Positions 11,290 to 24,120 of a stretch of 64,000 nucleotides of DNA are shown here, piece by piece (position 1 is the stretch's first letter; each line of letters starts with the position of its first letter). The stretch covers positions 106,144,087 through 106,208,086 of the forward strand of contig CM043964.1 in NCBI GenBank assembly GCA_014529385.2, written 5' to 3'. The DNA is from Adiantum capillus-veneris (Eukaryota; Streptophyta; Polypodiopsida; Polypodiales; Pteridaceae). Under the pieces are notes generated by a model, which saw only the letters and a program-made list of their open reading frames with translations, had not been told where the DNA came from and did not search any database. Position numbers and translations under genes: made by a program.

Positions 11290-13600
11290 TCGTTGACTAA
11301 AAAACTCTTCCCAATTGGAAGTTTTCAGCAATGGCACCTAAATCCAGTCGTGGCCAGATATCCACCATTCGTTGAGGGCGAGCTTTTTGAAATGGAGCCT
11401 CTAAACCCAAACCAATGGGCCTACCCTCACAAAATGTTCGTAAAGAGGTACGCACACTACTTGGGGCACCACCTTCTTTTGGGAGTGGAGAAGGAAACCA
11501 ATCAAAATAACACTTGCACTCACCCACTCAAGCAACACACTTTGAAAACCCCCTTACTCTATATACACTTTGGACACTTGACACCATCAACGATTATGCA
11601 ACCCAATGTTGTGCATCAAATGAAATATGCAATTTGTGGAATAGCATTCACCTTCTCCCCATAAGAATACCCATAATACATCCAAACTCCTCCTCTCTCA
11701 AGCACTCATCAAAAAATCATGCGCACAAGTCTTGCCTCTCAAACACACAAGAGAATCACCTACATCAAACTAACACCCTTTGCATAGAGAACTCATCTCC
11801 ATCTATGCAATGCCATGACACAAATAAAATCACCATGAGAGGTAGCCACATGCATATGTAATGAATCAAAAGAGAGTTGGAATAAGAAATTTCTTTAGAC
11901 CAATTGAATAAGTGTGGAGAAACAAACCAATGGTAAATTGAGAATAGAACACTTACTTGATTTCTCGCACACCTTTTAAGGGGAGGACAGACGCTGGCTA
12001 ACAGTCATGAATTGCAACACTTGAATGTTTTGAAGATTATTTAATGATCATTAACATAACCATGAGAGAGATCATGATGTTATTTACAAGTTATTGAGGT
12101 GCTACAAATGATTTATTGGGTTGATGGAGTAAAAGATTGTAGAATAGAAAGAGTGGAGGATAGAGTTGCACTTCCTCCAAAGAGGAGGGTTAGGAGGGAG
12201 GATGTGAAAGAGGGAGATTTGGGGTTTTCTCTACTATTGATCAAGAAACAACATGAAGTTGAAAATATAGGTGTGTGTCCTTGAGTCTCTCCAAGGGGGG
12301 CTATTTATAGTTGTGTAAGAGTGGGATTATGCTACACTTAATTATTATTTTTCTACTACTAATTTACAAGAGGTAAGAAAGTTTGGGGGTAGATAGTTGG
12401 TTATTGTATGCTTAATTTTATTTACAAAGCAAAAAGAAAAGGGTGGTAATATAAATATATGACTAAGGTGACATTTTTGGGAAGTGTACAATGTATGTGT
12501 CGCCACAAAGGTTAAACAAAAAAGGGGGAATTTACTCTAGATAACTTAATAGCGTAGAAAAATATATACACATATGAGGAAGAGGACGTTGAGTAGGCTG
12601 AAAAATGTTGCAAAAAGATGGTTACCATTTTATGCCACTCATATTAGCCCTCCCCCAAGCCTAGAGATATTCATATCTTTAGGAGGACGGTGTTGCTTTT
12701 TCTCTTCTTCTTCTTCTTTTTTCTTTTTCCTCTTTTTTTTTTTTTAATAGGAGGAGCGACATGCACTCTTTTACTCCATTAGACCTGCTTTTCATTACCT
12801 CAATCCCATAAATCGGAGATGGGAGGGTTGCCTTGGGTATGCTCAGATTCCAAGGCTGGTTCTTCTTTGCACATCAAAGCTTTAAAAATAGGTGGAGGAT
12901 TTGCCAAGCCGAAGGGAGCCATGCCAATTTGGAGCTTAGACGATGTAGGTAGATGACTTCCTATCAACGGATTGATACGTTGAAAGTAGGGCTTTAATCT
13001 CCATCCATTGACTCTGGTCTTGTGGAGTTTTCCTGATAAATCTGCTAATCTATAACTTTTTGTCATCTTTGCAAAAACTTTTTGTCAAGTTGGTTATCAT
13101 AGCGAAGAACCAACATACCTTCCTTCAATCCTTTCCCCTTGAGCTTCTTGTTGATTTTGTCCCTTTGGCTTGTCGCTTTGGTGATGTAGTGATCAATGGA
13201 CTCTTCTCTATCTATCTCAAGTTGTTGGAGATCTAAGATCCTTTCATGTAGAACCTCTTTTGGTTTATTTGCCACTCTTGCAAGAACACACAAGCTTGAG
13301 AGCTCTACCTCAATGGGGAGAAGTGCCTCCTATCCATAAACTAGATGAAAAGGGGTAAATTGGGTAGATACCTTGAAAGATGTCCTATACGCCCAAAGAG
13401 CAGCCGTCAAATGGCGATCCCAATCATTAGGCCGGTCCACAACCTACTTAGAAATGATCTTACATATCATTCCATTCACTTTTTCCACCAATCCATTGCA
13501 TTGAGGATAGTAGGGTGTGGAATGCAGGTGTTTCACTTTTAACCTCCTCAAGAGATCATTCAGAAGGATGAGGGTACCAAGGGAAGTAAAGATAGTCATT
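11290..13600 (-). mobile_element. Fragment E, minus-strand Ty3/gypsy 3' half (integrase + probable 3' LTR)
   Basis: Integrase coding on the minus strand runs from about 13600 down to 12800. It is followed (leftwards) by a purine tract (minus GCTTGGGGGAGGG, plus 12648-12660), then LTR-like sequence with a minus-strand TATA box (TATAAATA, plus about 12303-12312). The right edge cuts abruptly inside integrase at about 13600, where C gag begins, so E lacks its 5' two-thirds. The left edge is not defined; 11290 is an outer guess near the end of the C LTR. Confidence 0.65.
12797..13600 (-). pseudogene. Fragment E integrase core and C-terminus (degenerate)
   Basis: Reading leftwards: LGT near the second catalytic Asp, whose own residue is lost or changed (TSLGT where the family has SDRGT); HSTPYYPQCNGLVEKVNG containing the catalytic Glu; then AALWAYRTSFKVSTQFTPFH and VYG-EALLPIEVE with a TAG stop; then the basic tail QQLEIDREESIDHY and GLKEGMLVLRYDNQLDKKF, the post-core module of plant Ty3/gypsy integrases; and YRLADLSGKLHKTRVNG near the polyprotein end. 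Several frameshifts. Opposite in orientation to C, so not part of it. Confidence 0.82.
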
Positions 13601-13604
13601 GTAC

Positions 13605-15002
13605 TTCTAGCAGATAGACCAAAGAAGACACTGATACCAAGACAAAGACAGAGATTGATTGGGATGTTGATATTGACAATTGCAAGAAGACTTCCAAGTG
13701 CCATTCTCAATCCAAGAAGAGAAGTGGCATGATCAGTGGTAATCGGAACAATTACACAGCTTCCCTGAAAATTTCTTTTCCAATATTCAAGGGAGGTAAG
13801 AAGGATGATCCAGACATTCATATACAGGTTTTTGAGCAGTATGCTGAATTGAAGAATATTGATGAAGATGATTCGGGAATATATTTCCCGCAAACCTTGA
13901 AGGAGGCAGCGAGGAAATGGCCCATTACCCCGCTTGCCAGCTCAGATCATACAACAAATTGCTTAAAGCCTTCAGGTTGGAATATTCCGACAACAGAGTG
14001 GATGAAGATATCCTCTGTGAATTGGATAAGATCAAACAGCAGAATCTATCACTCCGAAGTTATGTGGAAAAAATCAAGGAGCTAACCAGGCAGTTGCACG
14101 AACCACCATCTGAGAAGACGTTGAGGGCATGGTTTCTGAATGGTTTCAGAAGAAAAAATCTTAAGGAGCAAGGGGTACCAGCTCCTACCAAGAAATTCAA
14201 TGATCTGGTCAAAAGGGCGCTGAAGCTGGAACAGCAGGCCAAGAAGGAAAAGAGTCACAAGAAGCGACAGTCTAGTAGCAGTAGTTCTGCTACTGAAAGT
14301 TATGATTCCAGTGAAGTGTCCAGTAGCTCCGAAAGAAGCTCTAATGAACGATCCAAGGAGAAGTCAAAGAAGGGATCTTGGACCAAGAAAATTGAAGAAA
14401 TGGCTAGACAGATTGCCGAAATTAGCCACACAAGACAGCCAGTTCGAAAGATGGAGACTTGGTGTCCGAAATGTAAATCCAAGGACCATATCTCCAATGA
14501 ATGTCCACAATGTACCTACTGTAAGACTTTTGGTCATCTATGGAACAATTGTGGCATCAGGATTCATCACTTTAAGAAAGGCAAAGACCTGTCAGTGGTT
14601 GCGTATACTGAACCAGTGAAGGTAGAACCCATCAAAGTAGCTCAAGAGGAGAGATTAGGTACCAGTGGTACTGGTTAGGGACGTGGCCGATTCCAAACGG
14701 GTATGGGCCGAGGCAGAGGACGTGGAAACTTCCAGAATAGGATCATGAATTGCTACACTTGTGGGAGGTATGGCCATTTTGTAGCCCAATGCCCAGATGC
14801 ACCTGCAACTACTACTACTGAGGCTAAGGCACCAGAGCCAGTCCCAGTACGGGTAGTCACTAGAAGCAAGGGTGTAGTCATTGAAGAAATTCCATATACT
14901 TTAGAAACACCAGTCAATCCTACCAATAGCAAGTGGGCTCAACAAAGAGAAATTTGGAAGGCCAAAAGTAAAGAGAAGGTGGTAGATGAATGGCAAGAGT
15001 AG
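13605..15002 (+). pseudogene. Element C gag with three zinc knuckles
   Basis: An open frame enters from about 13605 and uses a Met at 13729 or further upstream. It contains FPIFKGGKKDDPDIHIQVFE and a capsid-like region with YNKLLKAFRLEYSDNRVDED. A 1-nt shift lies near 13920. Two adjacent CCHC knuckles follow: CPKCKSKDHISNEC (14464-14505) and CTYCKTFGHLWNNC (14511-14552). A TAG at 14676-14678 precedes an Arg/Gly-rich segment and a third knuckle, CYTCGRYGHFVAQC (14754-14795). Gag binds and packages element RNA. Three knuckles with an RGRGRG linker is more than the usual one or two. E has probably removed the N-terminus. Confidence 0.88.
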
Positions 15003-16074
15003 AGGGAACTAGCGGCTAAAATCACGGAGGATTTGGCCAAGAAGCTGCCAGAGTAGCCAAAAAGTTCTGAAGCTAGAGTCATTCAGAGGATACCATCCCA
15101 AACAACTGATAAGGATCAATCAGTACCGGCCATACCTGAGACCATGATGGCTGCGGTACAAGGAATGGCTGATGAACTGAGAATTGATGGAAGGATGGGG
15201 AGCACTGCAAAAGAGGAATGGCGGTGTGAAGATACCAGTTCTTCAAGCTCTGACAATCAATCTGACCAAGAAAGAGAAGAAATTCATGTGAAAATTTGTG
15301 ATAGAATTCAGAAGTTGACTGTAGAGCTGGAGAATATTAGAAGAACCTTGCCTGAAGTGGCCAACTTTATCAGACAACGTAGGAAAGCTGAGGCAGAGGC
15401 CAAAACAGTGGACCTGACGGCCATCCGAGATGATGAAGTTTATTCAGGTGGACTACAAGGTTAGGAAGTAGTGGAAACCTCTCTCAAGTGTTATCTTGGA
15501 TGGAGGAGCAGGAGTCAACATAGTGGGAGTTCATCTCCAGCAGAGAATGGGTATCACTAATTTGAAGCCAGCACCATTTAAAGTGTGAATGGTGGATTAC
15601 AGAGTGGTACAAGCAACGGGTATGATTGAAAATATGCAGATAAGAGTTGGGAGGGAAAAATTTAAAACCAGTTTCTTAGTTTTGGATGTGCAAGGGGCAT
15701 ATGGGATGCTGCTAGGGCGCCCGTGGTTGAAAACAGCACATGTTGTTCATGACTATGCAAACCAAACATTAACCATAGAAAGGGCCAGTGGCAGAATTCA
15801 AATCCATACAAACAATACTAGGAGCTGGAGAAAAGAACTGAGGCCGAAGGAGTTATGTCAGAAGTATAGAACCAAGAAGATCGAGCGAATGTTAGTGACC
15901 ATGAACATATTCCTTTTAGCAGAGATTGACTTGAATGCAGTCTTGTTGAATAAAGAGCAGGTTGAGAAGCAAAAAAGGCAATTTTCCGATCAGCTTACTG
16001 AAATCAACACAGGGGAAAGAACAGTTCAGCTAACTAGAAGGGTGGTGGAATCAGTTTTGATACTGGTATGGTAG
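15003..16074 (+). pseudogene. Element C gag-pol spacer and aspartic protease
   Basis: After TAG stops at about 15000 and 15053, a Ser/Glu-rich spacer (15144-15464) leads to the retropepsin at about 15484-15790. The flap entry VILDGGAGVNIV holds the catalytic Asp in the D-G-G-A form seen in many plant gypsy proteases, in place of D-S/T-G. GMLLGRPWL is the closing I-L-G-R-P-W-L motif. A TGA at about 15587 (probably from CGA) splits the domain. A linker follows to the end of the frame at 16074. The enzyme would cleave the element's own polyprotein. Confidence 0.83.
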
Positions 16075-17098
16075 AGGAACCAGTACGTTCTGAAGAGTAC
16101 CCAGTGGATCAGAATACTGATTCAGAAATGAATGGACCTTCTTGGGATTATGCTGAAGAGTCGACCAAACAAAAAGGAGGCGAACCTAATTGGTTGTTTC
16201 CAGACAACCAAGAAGTGGAAGAGTGGAACCTAGGATCGGAGGATAGTCCTAGGATGATCAAGGTCAACAAGCATCTCAACCCGGTAATGAAGGAGAAGAC
16301 ATGCAGGATGTTCCAGAACTATAAAGACGTGTTTTCTTGGGAACATACAAACCTGAAGGGTGTGGATCCTGAAGTATGTCAGCACAAAATACCGTTGAAG
16401 CCAGATGCTAGGCCAGTACGACTGCAAAGATATCGGATGAACCCCAACTATGCAAAGAAGGTCAAAGATGAGATTGATAATCTTCTCAAGGTTGGGTACA
16501 TCACAAAGGTGTCCAGTAGCAATTGGCTATTTCCCATAGTCATCGTTCCCAAGAAGAATGGGAAATTGAGAGTTTGTGTCGACTATAGGAAACTCAATGC
16601 CCAAACTATCAAAGATCCATTTCCATTGCCTTTTACTGACATCTTGCTTGATGAGATCGCAAGATATGAAATGTATAGCTTTATGGATGGTTACAGTGGC
16701 TATAACTAGTTATAGATCGCTCCTGAAGATAGAGCAAAGACCACTTTCATCATCGAGTGGGGAGCTTTCATGTATCTGGTGATGCCTTTTGGCCTGTGCA
16801 ATGCACCAGCTACCTTTTAGCGGTGTATGATGGAGATGTTTAATGAATTCCTTCATCGGCTCCTCGCCGTTTTTATGGATGACTTTACTGTCTATTCAGA
16901 TGAGAAACAGCGCCTACTATTCCTGTAGATGGTTTTCAAACGCTGTCAAGAGAAGCGGATTTGTTTGAATCCATTCAAATCTGTTTTCCTAGTCTGGAAG
17001 GGATAGCTGCTGGGACATGTGGTTTCCCGAAACGGAATAGAGATGGCCAATGACAAAATTCAGTGTGTTCAGAAGCTAAAGCACCCAGAAATGCTTCA
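16068..17098 (+). pseudogene. Element C reverse transcriptase
   Basis: Nearly full RT. QHKIPLKPDARPVRLQRYRM (about 16380), WLFPIVIVPKKNGKLRVCVD (16522), the catalytic-region FMDGYSGYN (16680), [13 protein letters not shown] (16780) and VFMDDF with catalytic FMDD at 16872-16883. In-frame TAG codons lie at 16707, 16713, 16818, 16926 and 17004; at the first four the family has Gln, so CAG to TAG explains them. A frameshift between 17007 and 17099 separates RT from RNase H. Overlaps the preceding frame by 7 nt in another phase. Confidence 0.9.
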
Positions 17099-18837
17099 TA
17101 GTTGATCTCTTTCCTGGGATATGTGAATTTCTATAGAAGATTTGTACATAAGTTTGCTTCTCAAGCAGTACCACTATATGAGCTTACAAAGAAAACCAGT
17201 AAGTTCAACTGGACTGCTGAATGTGAGGAGAGCTTCCAAAATCTGAAAAAGGCCATTATTAGTAAACCAATCCTTAGGCAGCCAAACTGGGATATTATCT
17301 TCCATGTACATGTAGATGCTTTGGGATTGGCAATGGGGGCAATATTAGCTCAGCCAGATGGAAGGACTGATTATCCGGTTTATTTTGCCAGTCGTCGCAA
17401 ATTCAGTCAGGTTGAACAAGGCTATACAACTACTGAGAGAGAAGCCTTTGGAATGTTTTTTAGCGCTACAAAGTTCAGGCATTACCTGTTGGGAAAGTTG
17501 TTCCATTTTTATGTGGACCATCAGGCTCTTCTGTTTCTGATTAATAAAGTCATTATTCAAGGCAGGCTGATAAGATGGATGATGTTCCTAATGGAGTTTG
17601 AATTCAGAATTTTCCATAAGCCTTGCAAGAATCATTGTGGAGATGATTTTCTCTCAAGAAGTACGGAAGGATATTCAGAATCACCCTTGAGAGATGAACC
17701 AGTGGATGCTAACTTATTTCAGTTAGAGGCAGGAGAATCAGTTGATCCTGAATGGTACGATATTTATCAATTTCTTTCCCAAGGTGCTTTTCCAGAGGAC
17801 TGGAAGCAGAACCAAAAGAAAGATCTGATCATAAAAAGCCTGAAATTTACTATCATCGGAGGATTACTCTATCGACTGGGTGTTGATGGTATACTTCGAC
17901 GTTGTGTCCCTATGGAAGGAAGAATGCAAGTGATTTCAGAAGCATATAATGGTGAATCTGGTGGACACTTCTCCAACGAAGTAACCTACAAGAAGATTTT
18001 GCAAGTTGTTCTGTGGTGGCAAACACTGATTGCTGATGTCAGAAGTTTTTGTAAAACTTGTGACATATGCCAAAGAATGGGTCGACCAACAGCTACAGAT
18101 ATGACTCCTTTGACGCCAGTACAACCACTGGGAGTGTTCATGAAATGGGGACTAGATTTTATGGGACCTTTTAAGAAGGTTACCCCAAGGAAGAACAAGT
18201 ACATAGTAATGGCTACTTGTTATGTAACTAAGTGGGTTGAAGCTAAAGCTCTTCCTGACAACACAGCCAAGTCAACTGCAAGGTTTCTATTTGAGAATAT
18301 TGTCTACCGATATGGATGTCCAGTAGAGATTGTGTCAGATCAAGGAACACATTTTATCAATGACACTATGGAAATCCTATTGGATATGCTTTCAGCCAAG
18401 CATCAGAAATCTACTCCTTACTATCCCAGATGCAATGGACAGGCTGAAAGTAGTAACAAGACAATAAATACTATTCTCACTAAGGTGGTGCAAAAGAAAC
18501 CAGAACAGTGAAATTTGAAACTCCAGACTGCTCTATGGGCGTATAGGACATCTTATAAGGTCACTACTGGAATGACACCATTTAGAATGGTGTATGGCAC
18601 TGAAGCTATGGTTCCTATGGAGTTTGTGATCCCCAGTCTGAGAATGGATGTGAAGTATGGCTTAGACTTCAACCACAATCTGAAAAAGCGCCTAGATGAA
18701 CTAATGCAGTTAGATGAACTCAGGCAACGGGCTATGTTGGAACAAGAAATTGTTCAACAACGAAGGAAGCACTGGCATGATCGCCGAATTAAGGTTCTGG
18801 AATTTCACAAAGGAGATTTGGTGCTTCTGTATCAGTC
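17099..18837 (+). pseudogene. Element C RNase H and integrase
   Basis: One frame from the TAG at 17099 to a TGA at 18509-18511 (TGG in the family), then on to 18840. FLGYVNFYRRFV (17110), RNase H from FHVHVDALGLAMGAILAQ (about 17300) through TTEREAFGMFFS to the FYVDHQALLFL strand, then the integrase HHCC zinc region (GGHFSNEVTYKK ... FCKTCDICQ, about 17960-18080). The integrase triad is intact: Asp in GLDFMGP (about 18155), Asp in SDQGTHF (about 18337), Glu in NGQAESSNK (about 18445). ALWAYRTSYKVTTGMTPF follows the TGA. This is the best preserved part of C. Confidence 0.93.
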
Positions 18838-20178
18838 TTGAGAGTGGGTCCAAAGAAGACAATCCTGAAGATTGCCTGGGCAGAACCATTTGAGGTAGAC
18901 TGGGTCTTCTCCAATGGTACAATTAGACTGAAAGATTTATCTGGATTATTGCTGCCAAGAGTATATAATGGTGCAAAGATCAAGCTTTATTATTCAGAGG
19001 CTAGAGAGAATGGGCAAGAACAAGGTACTAAGGAACTGGGAACTGCTGAGCAAGTGATACCAAAATCAGATATTTTTGGGCTTTTTCATGTGCAACCAGT
19101 TCCAATTTCAAAACCAGTACCAGTAGAACCAGTACCAGTAGAACCAGACCAGAGTGATCCTAGAACCAGTACTAGTATGATCGAACCAGACTGGCAACCG
19201 GTGCCCCAACGGTTAGATGGCACGCCAGTAGTAATCATTTCAAGGATGGGTCGCGGTCTTGTCCAATGCATGTATAACACGACAGTAGCGACGCACACAA
19301 GTCTAGGAGAGGCGAGTGGTGGAGATTTTATGGCGCGAACACGTATAACAGTCAGGAGAGTTGGAATTTTTCCTCACAAATCCCCTGCGCAACGCTTTCC
19401 TCCTGTTATTCATTCGCCATCGCCGAGCTCCGAGGTTTCTTCTCTACAGCCGCAGACCTCGACTTCTGAAGAGACAGTTGGCTGTCAGCTAGCCTTGCCA
19501 GCGACACCAGGGTACGGCTTTGACACATCAAGTAAGTCTTCTTCTCCTTCGCATGTTTCATCGCCTTCACAGTGTATGGGTAGAAGGAAACGGTCAAACA
19601 AGATGCAGGAGTCTCTTGAGGAAACCCAAGCCATAGTTTCTGCTGCAAAGGCAAGCATTCCCATCATATCGTACAGTAAAATGCAGCGTTATGTATTCAT
19701 CGACCAAGCAATGACTTTGTTGCAACTATGGGATCTTCGAGTTGTGTTGAAAGCTACAAGAATTGCTTTTGACACGGACATCATCAAGCAAGTTCTTGAT
19801 TCTTTCGACGCTGAAGATGGCAGTGCCATGGTGAATGGTAGAAAGGTGTTGGTTACATCAGAGACCATAGCTTTTGCATTCAGGATGCCCAATGAGCCCA
19901 AACCATCTGTGGCAACTCCACAACAGATAAGTATAGCCCTGAAGGAGGATGAAGCGGCTAAGCATAAGCGCAAGGCAAGTGGTCAAGGTGTTCTAGTAGC
20001 AGGACTAGAAGCTTCCATTGCTTACAGGTTTGTGGCCGAAGCAGTAAGCCTTAAGAACAATCCAACGTATGTATCTGAGAAAATCTTTGCTATGCTGTTG
20101 GCCAAGACATTGGATCCAAAGGTTTCTATTAACCTTTGTCAAATCCTGTCACACAATGTGCTTCAGCAAACTGAATAA
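18838..20178 (+). pseudogene. Element C integrase tail fused to an extra C-terminal ORF, first part
   Basis: 446 codons, shifted one frame from integrase at about 18838. Residues 1-55 are the integrase C-terminal module (RVGPKKTILKIAWAEPFEVD). A Pro/Val/Glu repeat (PVPVEPVPVEP) and a Ser-rich linker follow. From about residue 270 a folded-looking region includes YVFIDQAMTLLQLWDLRVV, KVLVTSETIAFAFRMPNEP and NPTYVSEKIFAMLLAKTLDP. The pattern (a conserved VTSETIA helix before a plant-typical linker) recalls the plant-specific transposon ORF family often labelled Transposase_32, and the same pattern recurs in F and G. Function unknown. The ORF is cut by insertion D and resumes at 24461. Confidence 0.7.
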
Positions 20179-23100
20179 GGTAGCCTCTTAATTTTGTTTG
20201 CCAAGTGTGAAATCCCTCCCCATTGAATTTCTCTATTCCCTTGTCCCCCATTTGTGCCAATAGAGGGGTCTTAGCTTAGGAGACTCTCCTAGCCGGTGTC
20301 TGCCTCTTTACACGACCACAATCGATGATAGAAAATTTATTTGCAAAATTTTTGTGCTTGTTTGCAAGATTTGAAATTTTAATATCTTCTTAATGAGATG
20401 TGAAGTACCTCTTAGCTCGAGGTGAAGTCACCCTTCACATACACCTTTGAGTTCTTCTTTGATGCCTGGGATGAGCCTTTTGAAGATTCGATAGTTGGCT
20501 TGGAGTGCGAAGCTTTGCAAAATTTGTTGTTGTTTCCACCTCATACTCGACAATAGAAATGCTTGCTTAATTATAAGCACCATTTTTGTAAGATGCTGGA
20601 GCCAAGAGGTGGGAATACCTTGAGCTTGGGAGCTTTGGGCCTCTTGGAGTTTTTCCTTGGAGTCCCCGTTTGCTTCGGGTCGAGGTTTTGATGTAACTGG
20701 CCACCAAGGTACTCTCTGACCTGTGGGAATGCGCCCCTGTGAGGGGGTGAGCTTATAAAATTGAAGGCTTTAAGGCTCTTGAAGCTAGCGCCGTGGGAAG
20801 GGGGTCCCAACAGGGTTGGGTAAGCCTGGCAAGGTGGGGGCAGGCGGGCATGAACACCGGGCAGACGGGCAGAAGCACGGGCAGCGCGCTGGGCATTCGG
20901 CAGAAAAAAAAACGCGCGTGGGATTTACACCTTACGGACCCGCCAGCGTTGTAAAAGCCAAATTTGAATTACAAACTCTCACACACACACACCTATTTGT
21001 AGGCAAGATTGGGGATAGCTTTAATGGAGTTCTCGGGCTCGGTTTGCGGAGCTTGAAGGCTCTATGGAGAGCTTACGTCGAGTACTTCGAGATGAGGTTA
21101 ATGTTGTTAGGCAATTGCGAAAATGGAGAGATTAATTGGAGGTGCAAATCACTAGAAAATTGACACAAGAATGGCTTAGAAATGCAAAAATTGAATGCTA
21201 ATCTTCTCCCTAATCAAGCCTATCTACCCATGGAGGGTAGTGGCCTCTTGGGTGTACCAAGGACATGCCCACACATAACTAGATTAGGGCCTAATTAGTG
21301 AGATGCAACTAGTTATGAAAAATGTTAATGGGTCGTGACAATGAAATGCTAATCAGTCTAGTAGAGATGCTAATGATACACACACACTAATGCATAATGA
21401 GAATCCTAGTGATAGCCGTTTTTTGGCTCTTTGTAATGGTCATAGTGAGTTACCTCACCCTACCAAAATCACCCAAACAATGTGGCTATCCCTACCATTT
21501 CACTGTACATAGGCGTGCGTGAGTCACGGGACTTTTCCCATATCTTCTTAAAAAAACCCTCAATTAGCTAGTCATTGGGCTAGTTGAGCCAAAAATATAA
21601 AAAATATAAAAAATATAAGTATATTATGGCCCATGCGTATGTAAATATTTCTTTGTATATAGGGCCTAAATAAAAGTTTTTTTCATAATTATTTTGGTAT
21701 TAGTTTAAATATTTCTACCTAGGTGTGTGTTATTTATGCTCTATACATTGCCTCACCATTACCACAATTTTTTCTTACCATTTTTCATACTCTTTATTCC
21801 ATATAGAAATATTTTCATGTAAGCTTCTCTTATATTTGGTGTAACTCCACCCCAACAAAAATCCAAAAAAACTAGTTTTATTTATGTGTATATTTTTTCA
21901 CTATTGTGATTTTTCCCTTCCTACATCTATTTTGTTTTTTTTCTAAAAAATTAGAACACCAAAAATATTTATCTTTTTATGATAGCCTCATAATGAGAGA
22001 GATTTCTTTTGACCCCTTTATATTTTTTCCACTTATATTATTTATATTTGACATGTACATATTTTTTAGACCCCTCAATATTTGATTTTCTTAGTTGTAC
22101 TATTCACTTATATCATGATCTCAACAATATCTTCAATTATAGACCTACCAAATAAGGTCAAGGGTAGGTGGCATGCATACATGCACTATGGAGGGCTCAC
22201 TCTTGGAGGTATTCAAAGGAATCATCCAAAGAAGGACCCCACAAGGACCTTGTGCAGTGGAAAAAAACGGTCGGTTTTGCTGAATTTTTAAACTTCACTT
22301 GCTCTCCGAATTTGAAAAGGTGATACAAACAAAAGTTGTAGCTCGTGGGCTGAACTTTTGTCTCAAATTTTTTCATATTTTTTTGAGCTATGAGCTGTGA
22401 GCTATGATTTTATTAGTGGACCCCAATTTTCCCATGTTATGCAGCCACACTCTCTCTTCCACTTTATCATTTTCCTCTTTCACACACACTTCTCCACTCA
22501 TCATCCCCACCTCTCTCACCACTCCTCTCTACACCCTACTCACCTTCTCCTCAACCTTGAAGAATAAGAGAAACCATGGTGAACTCATACCTCCCACACA
22601 CAATTCCATTCCAAAATTGACCACCTAGTCTCATTTTTCCTCCTCCAATTTACCCATATCTATCAAAAAAACCACAAAATTCAGCCTCTTCTCTTAAAAG
22701 ACAGCATCATGGTGGTTGATTACTCAGCTTCAATTACCTTGTCTCTCAAGGAAGGTCAAGAGTGGAGAAAAATGTACCGTCAAAGCTAGTGGATTGTCAA
22801 CAAACGTCAAAATTGGCCCTACTCAAGACACTTGGAGCATCAACCTTATAAGAAATCCACCTTTTCTTACCTCTTAAGAGTTTTTCTTCCTTATTTGTAT
22901 CCTACATGGATACTCCCATTGTAAATATCCAATTCCATTTGTAAATTAATACTAACGCTACTAACACTAACCCACTATGAAAAGTCCTATCACCTCCATT
23001 TCTCTCCTCTCTCTTTCCCCACCAACTTCTTGATAATTCCAAGCAAAAGAAATTAGATAAATTGCTGAAAATCTAACCCAACCATGGTTAGAGGAGTAAC

Positions 23101-23780
23101 CCTAACCTTCAAAATTGCTATAAAAGGAGGGTGTAGCTAGCACAAAAGGGGAGCCATAAGCAAGAGCACTATGCTATAGCTTGAGAAGCCAAGCTCAACC
23201 TCTTTAGAAGGAGCTCTTGAGTGGAAGCTCATTGTCTTATGCATGTGCATTTGTTGTAATAGGGGATTAGCAAGGGAACTCTATGCCATTGTAAGAGAGA
23301 GAGTGATCATTCAATTGAGAGGAGGAAATCTATCATTTCTCCTACTAGTGTAAGCCCAACATTTGCTGAATCAAGGAGGGTGGATTTGGACTAAGCTTGG
23401 ATATTTTGTCTCCCTTCCAACGTGAAGTAATGGACAACAATGATGCGTAAGTGTCTTGGTGTTTTTTGTTAAGTTCTTGATAGCTTGTCTCTAGTGTTGT
23501 CATCAATCTAGCCATAAATCCCACATACTGTAAGAGGGCGACAGGGTGGAGAGGACTCCCCTGGCTTTAAGACAGTGATTGGGGTGGCTTTTCTTGTGAT
23601 GTGTTGTGGTGAAATTTACGCAAGCTATGTTGAACAAATACTAATTTCACTTTGATTTGTCATGACAGATTTGTAAGAAGGTATTAAGGCAACAAGCACC
23701 CCCTCCCCCTTTCTCTCTCTTTCTTAAATATATAGTTGTGTTTGCTTGATCATTGCCGATACGTTTCAAAGCAGCCCAAG

Positions 23781-23782
<2 letters not shown>

Positions 23783-23829
<47 letters not shown>
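23783..23829. repeat. (CT)n microsatellite
   Basis: About 47 bp of uninterrupted CT within insertion D. Confidence 0.97.
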
Positions 23830-23832
<3 letters not shown>

Positions 23833-24108
23833 TTTTAGTGTGTGAGAGTGTTCCATTGGTGTTAGGGTTAGTGTAAATTCCTTGCTTGTTTGTGGGTTGC
23901 TCTAACAATTCTCCTCTTTTGCGTCCTAGTTCGCTCTTAAACTAGGTGGTGCCCCTTGTGTAGTTGGGATTTGGCTGTGGGTTTGTTGTTTTGGTTTGTG
24001 TTGTGTTGTGCCCCAACCCCATTGAGCAGCACGGGAGCCTTGAAGGGTGTCTAGAGGTTGCTCTTCTTGTTGCCCGCCCCGGACCGCCTCACTAGCTAGC
24101 ACACCATA

Positions 24109-24120
24109 GCTCTGATACCA
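24109..24120 (-). promoter_or_regulatory. tRNA-iMet primer-binding site, minus strand
   Basis: GCTCTGATACCA is the exact reverse complement of TGGTATCAGAGC, the classical initiator-Met primer site of plant copia and TRIM elements. Two bases on, TGTTAGGATTTGG would be the LTR edge. It shows that at least the right part of insertion D is an LTR element on the minus strand. Confidence 0.75.

Noticed and set aside
20179-24108. Search for paired LTRs spanning all of insertion D
   Set aside because: No convincing direct repeat was seen between its left and right ends; boundaries are therefore left approximate.
24109-24120. iMet complement considered as part of a tRNA gene
   Set aside because: Only the 12-nt 3' end complement is present, beside an LTR-like TG start; it is a primer site.
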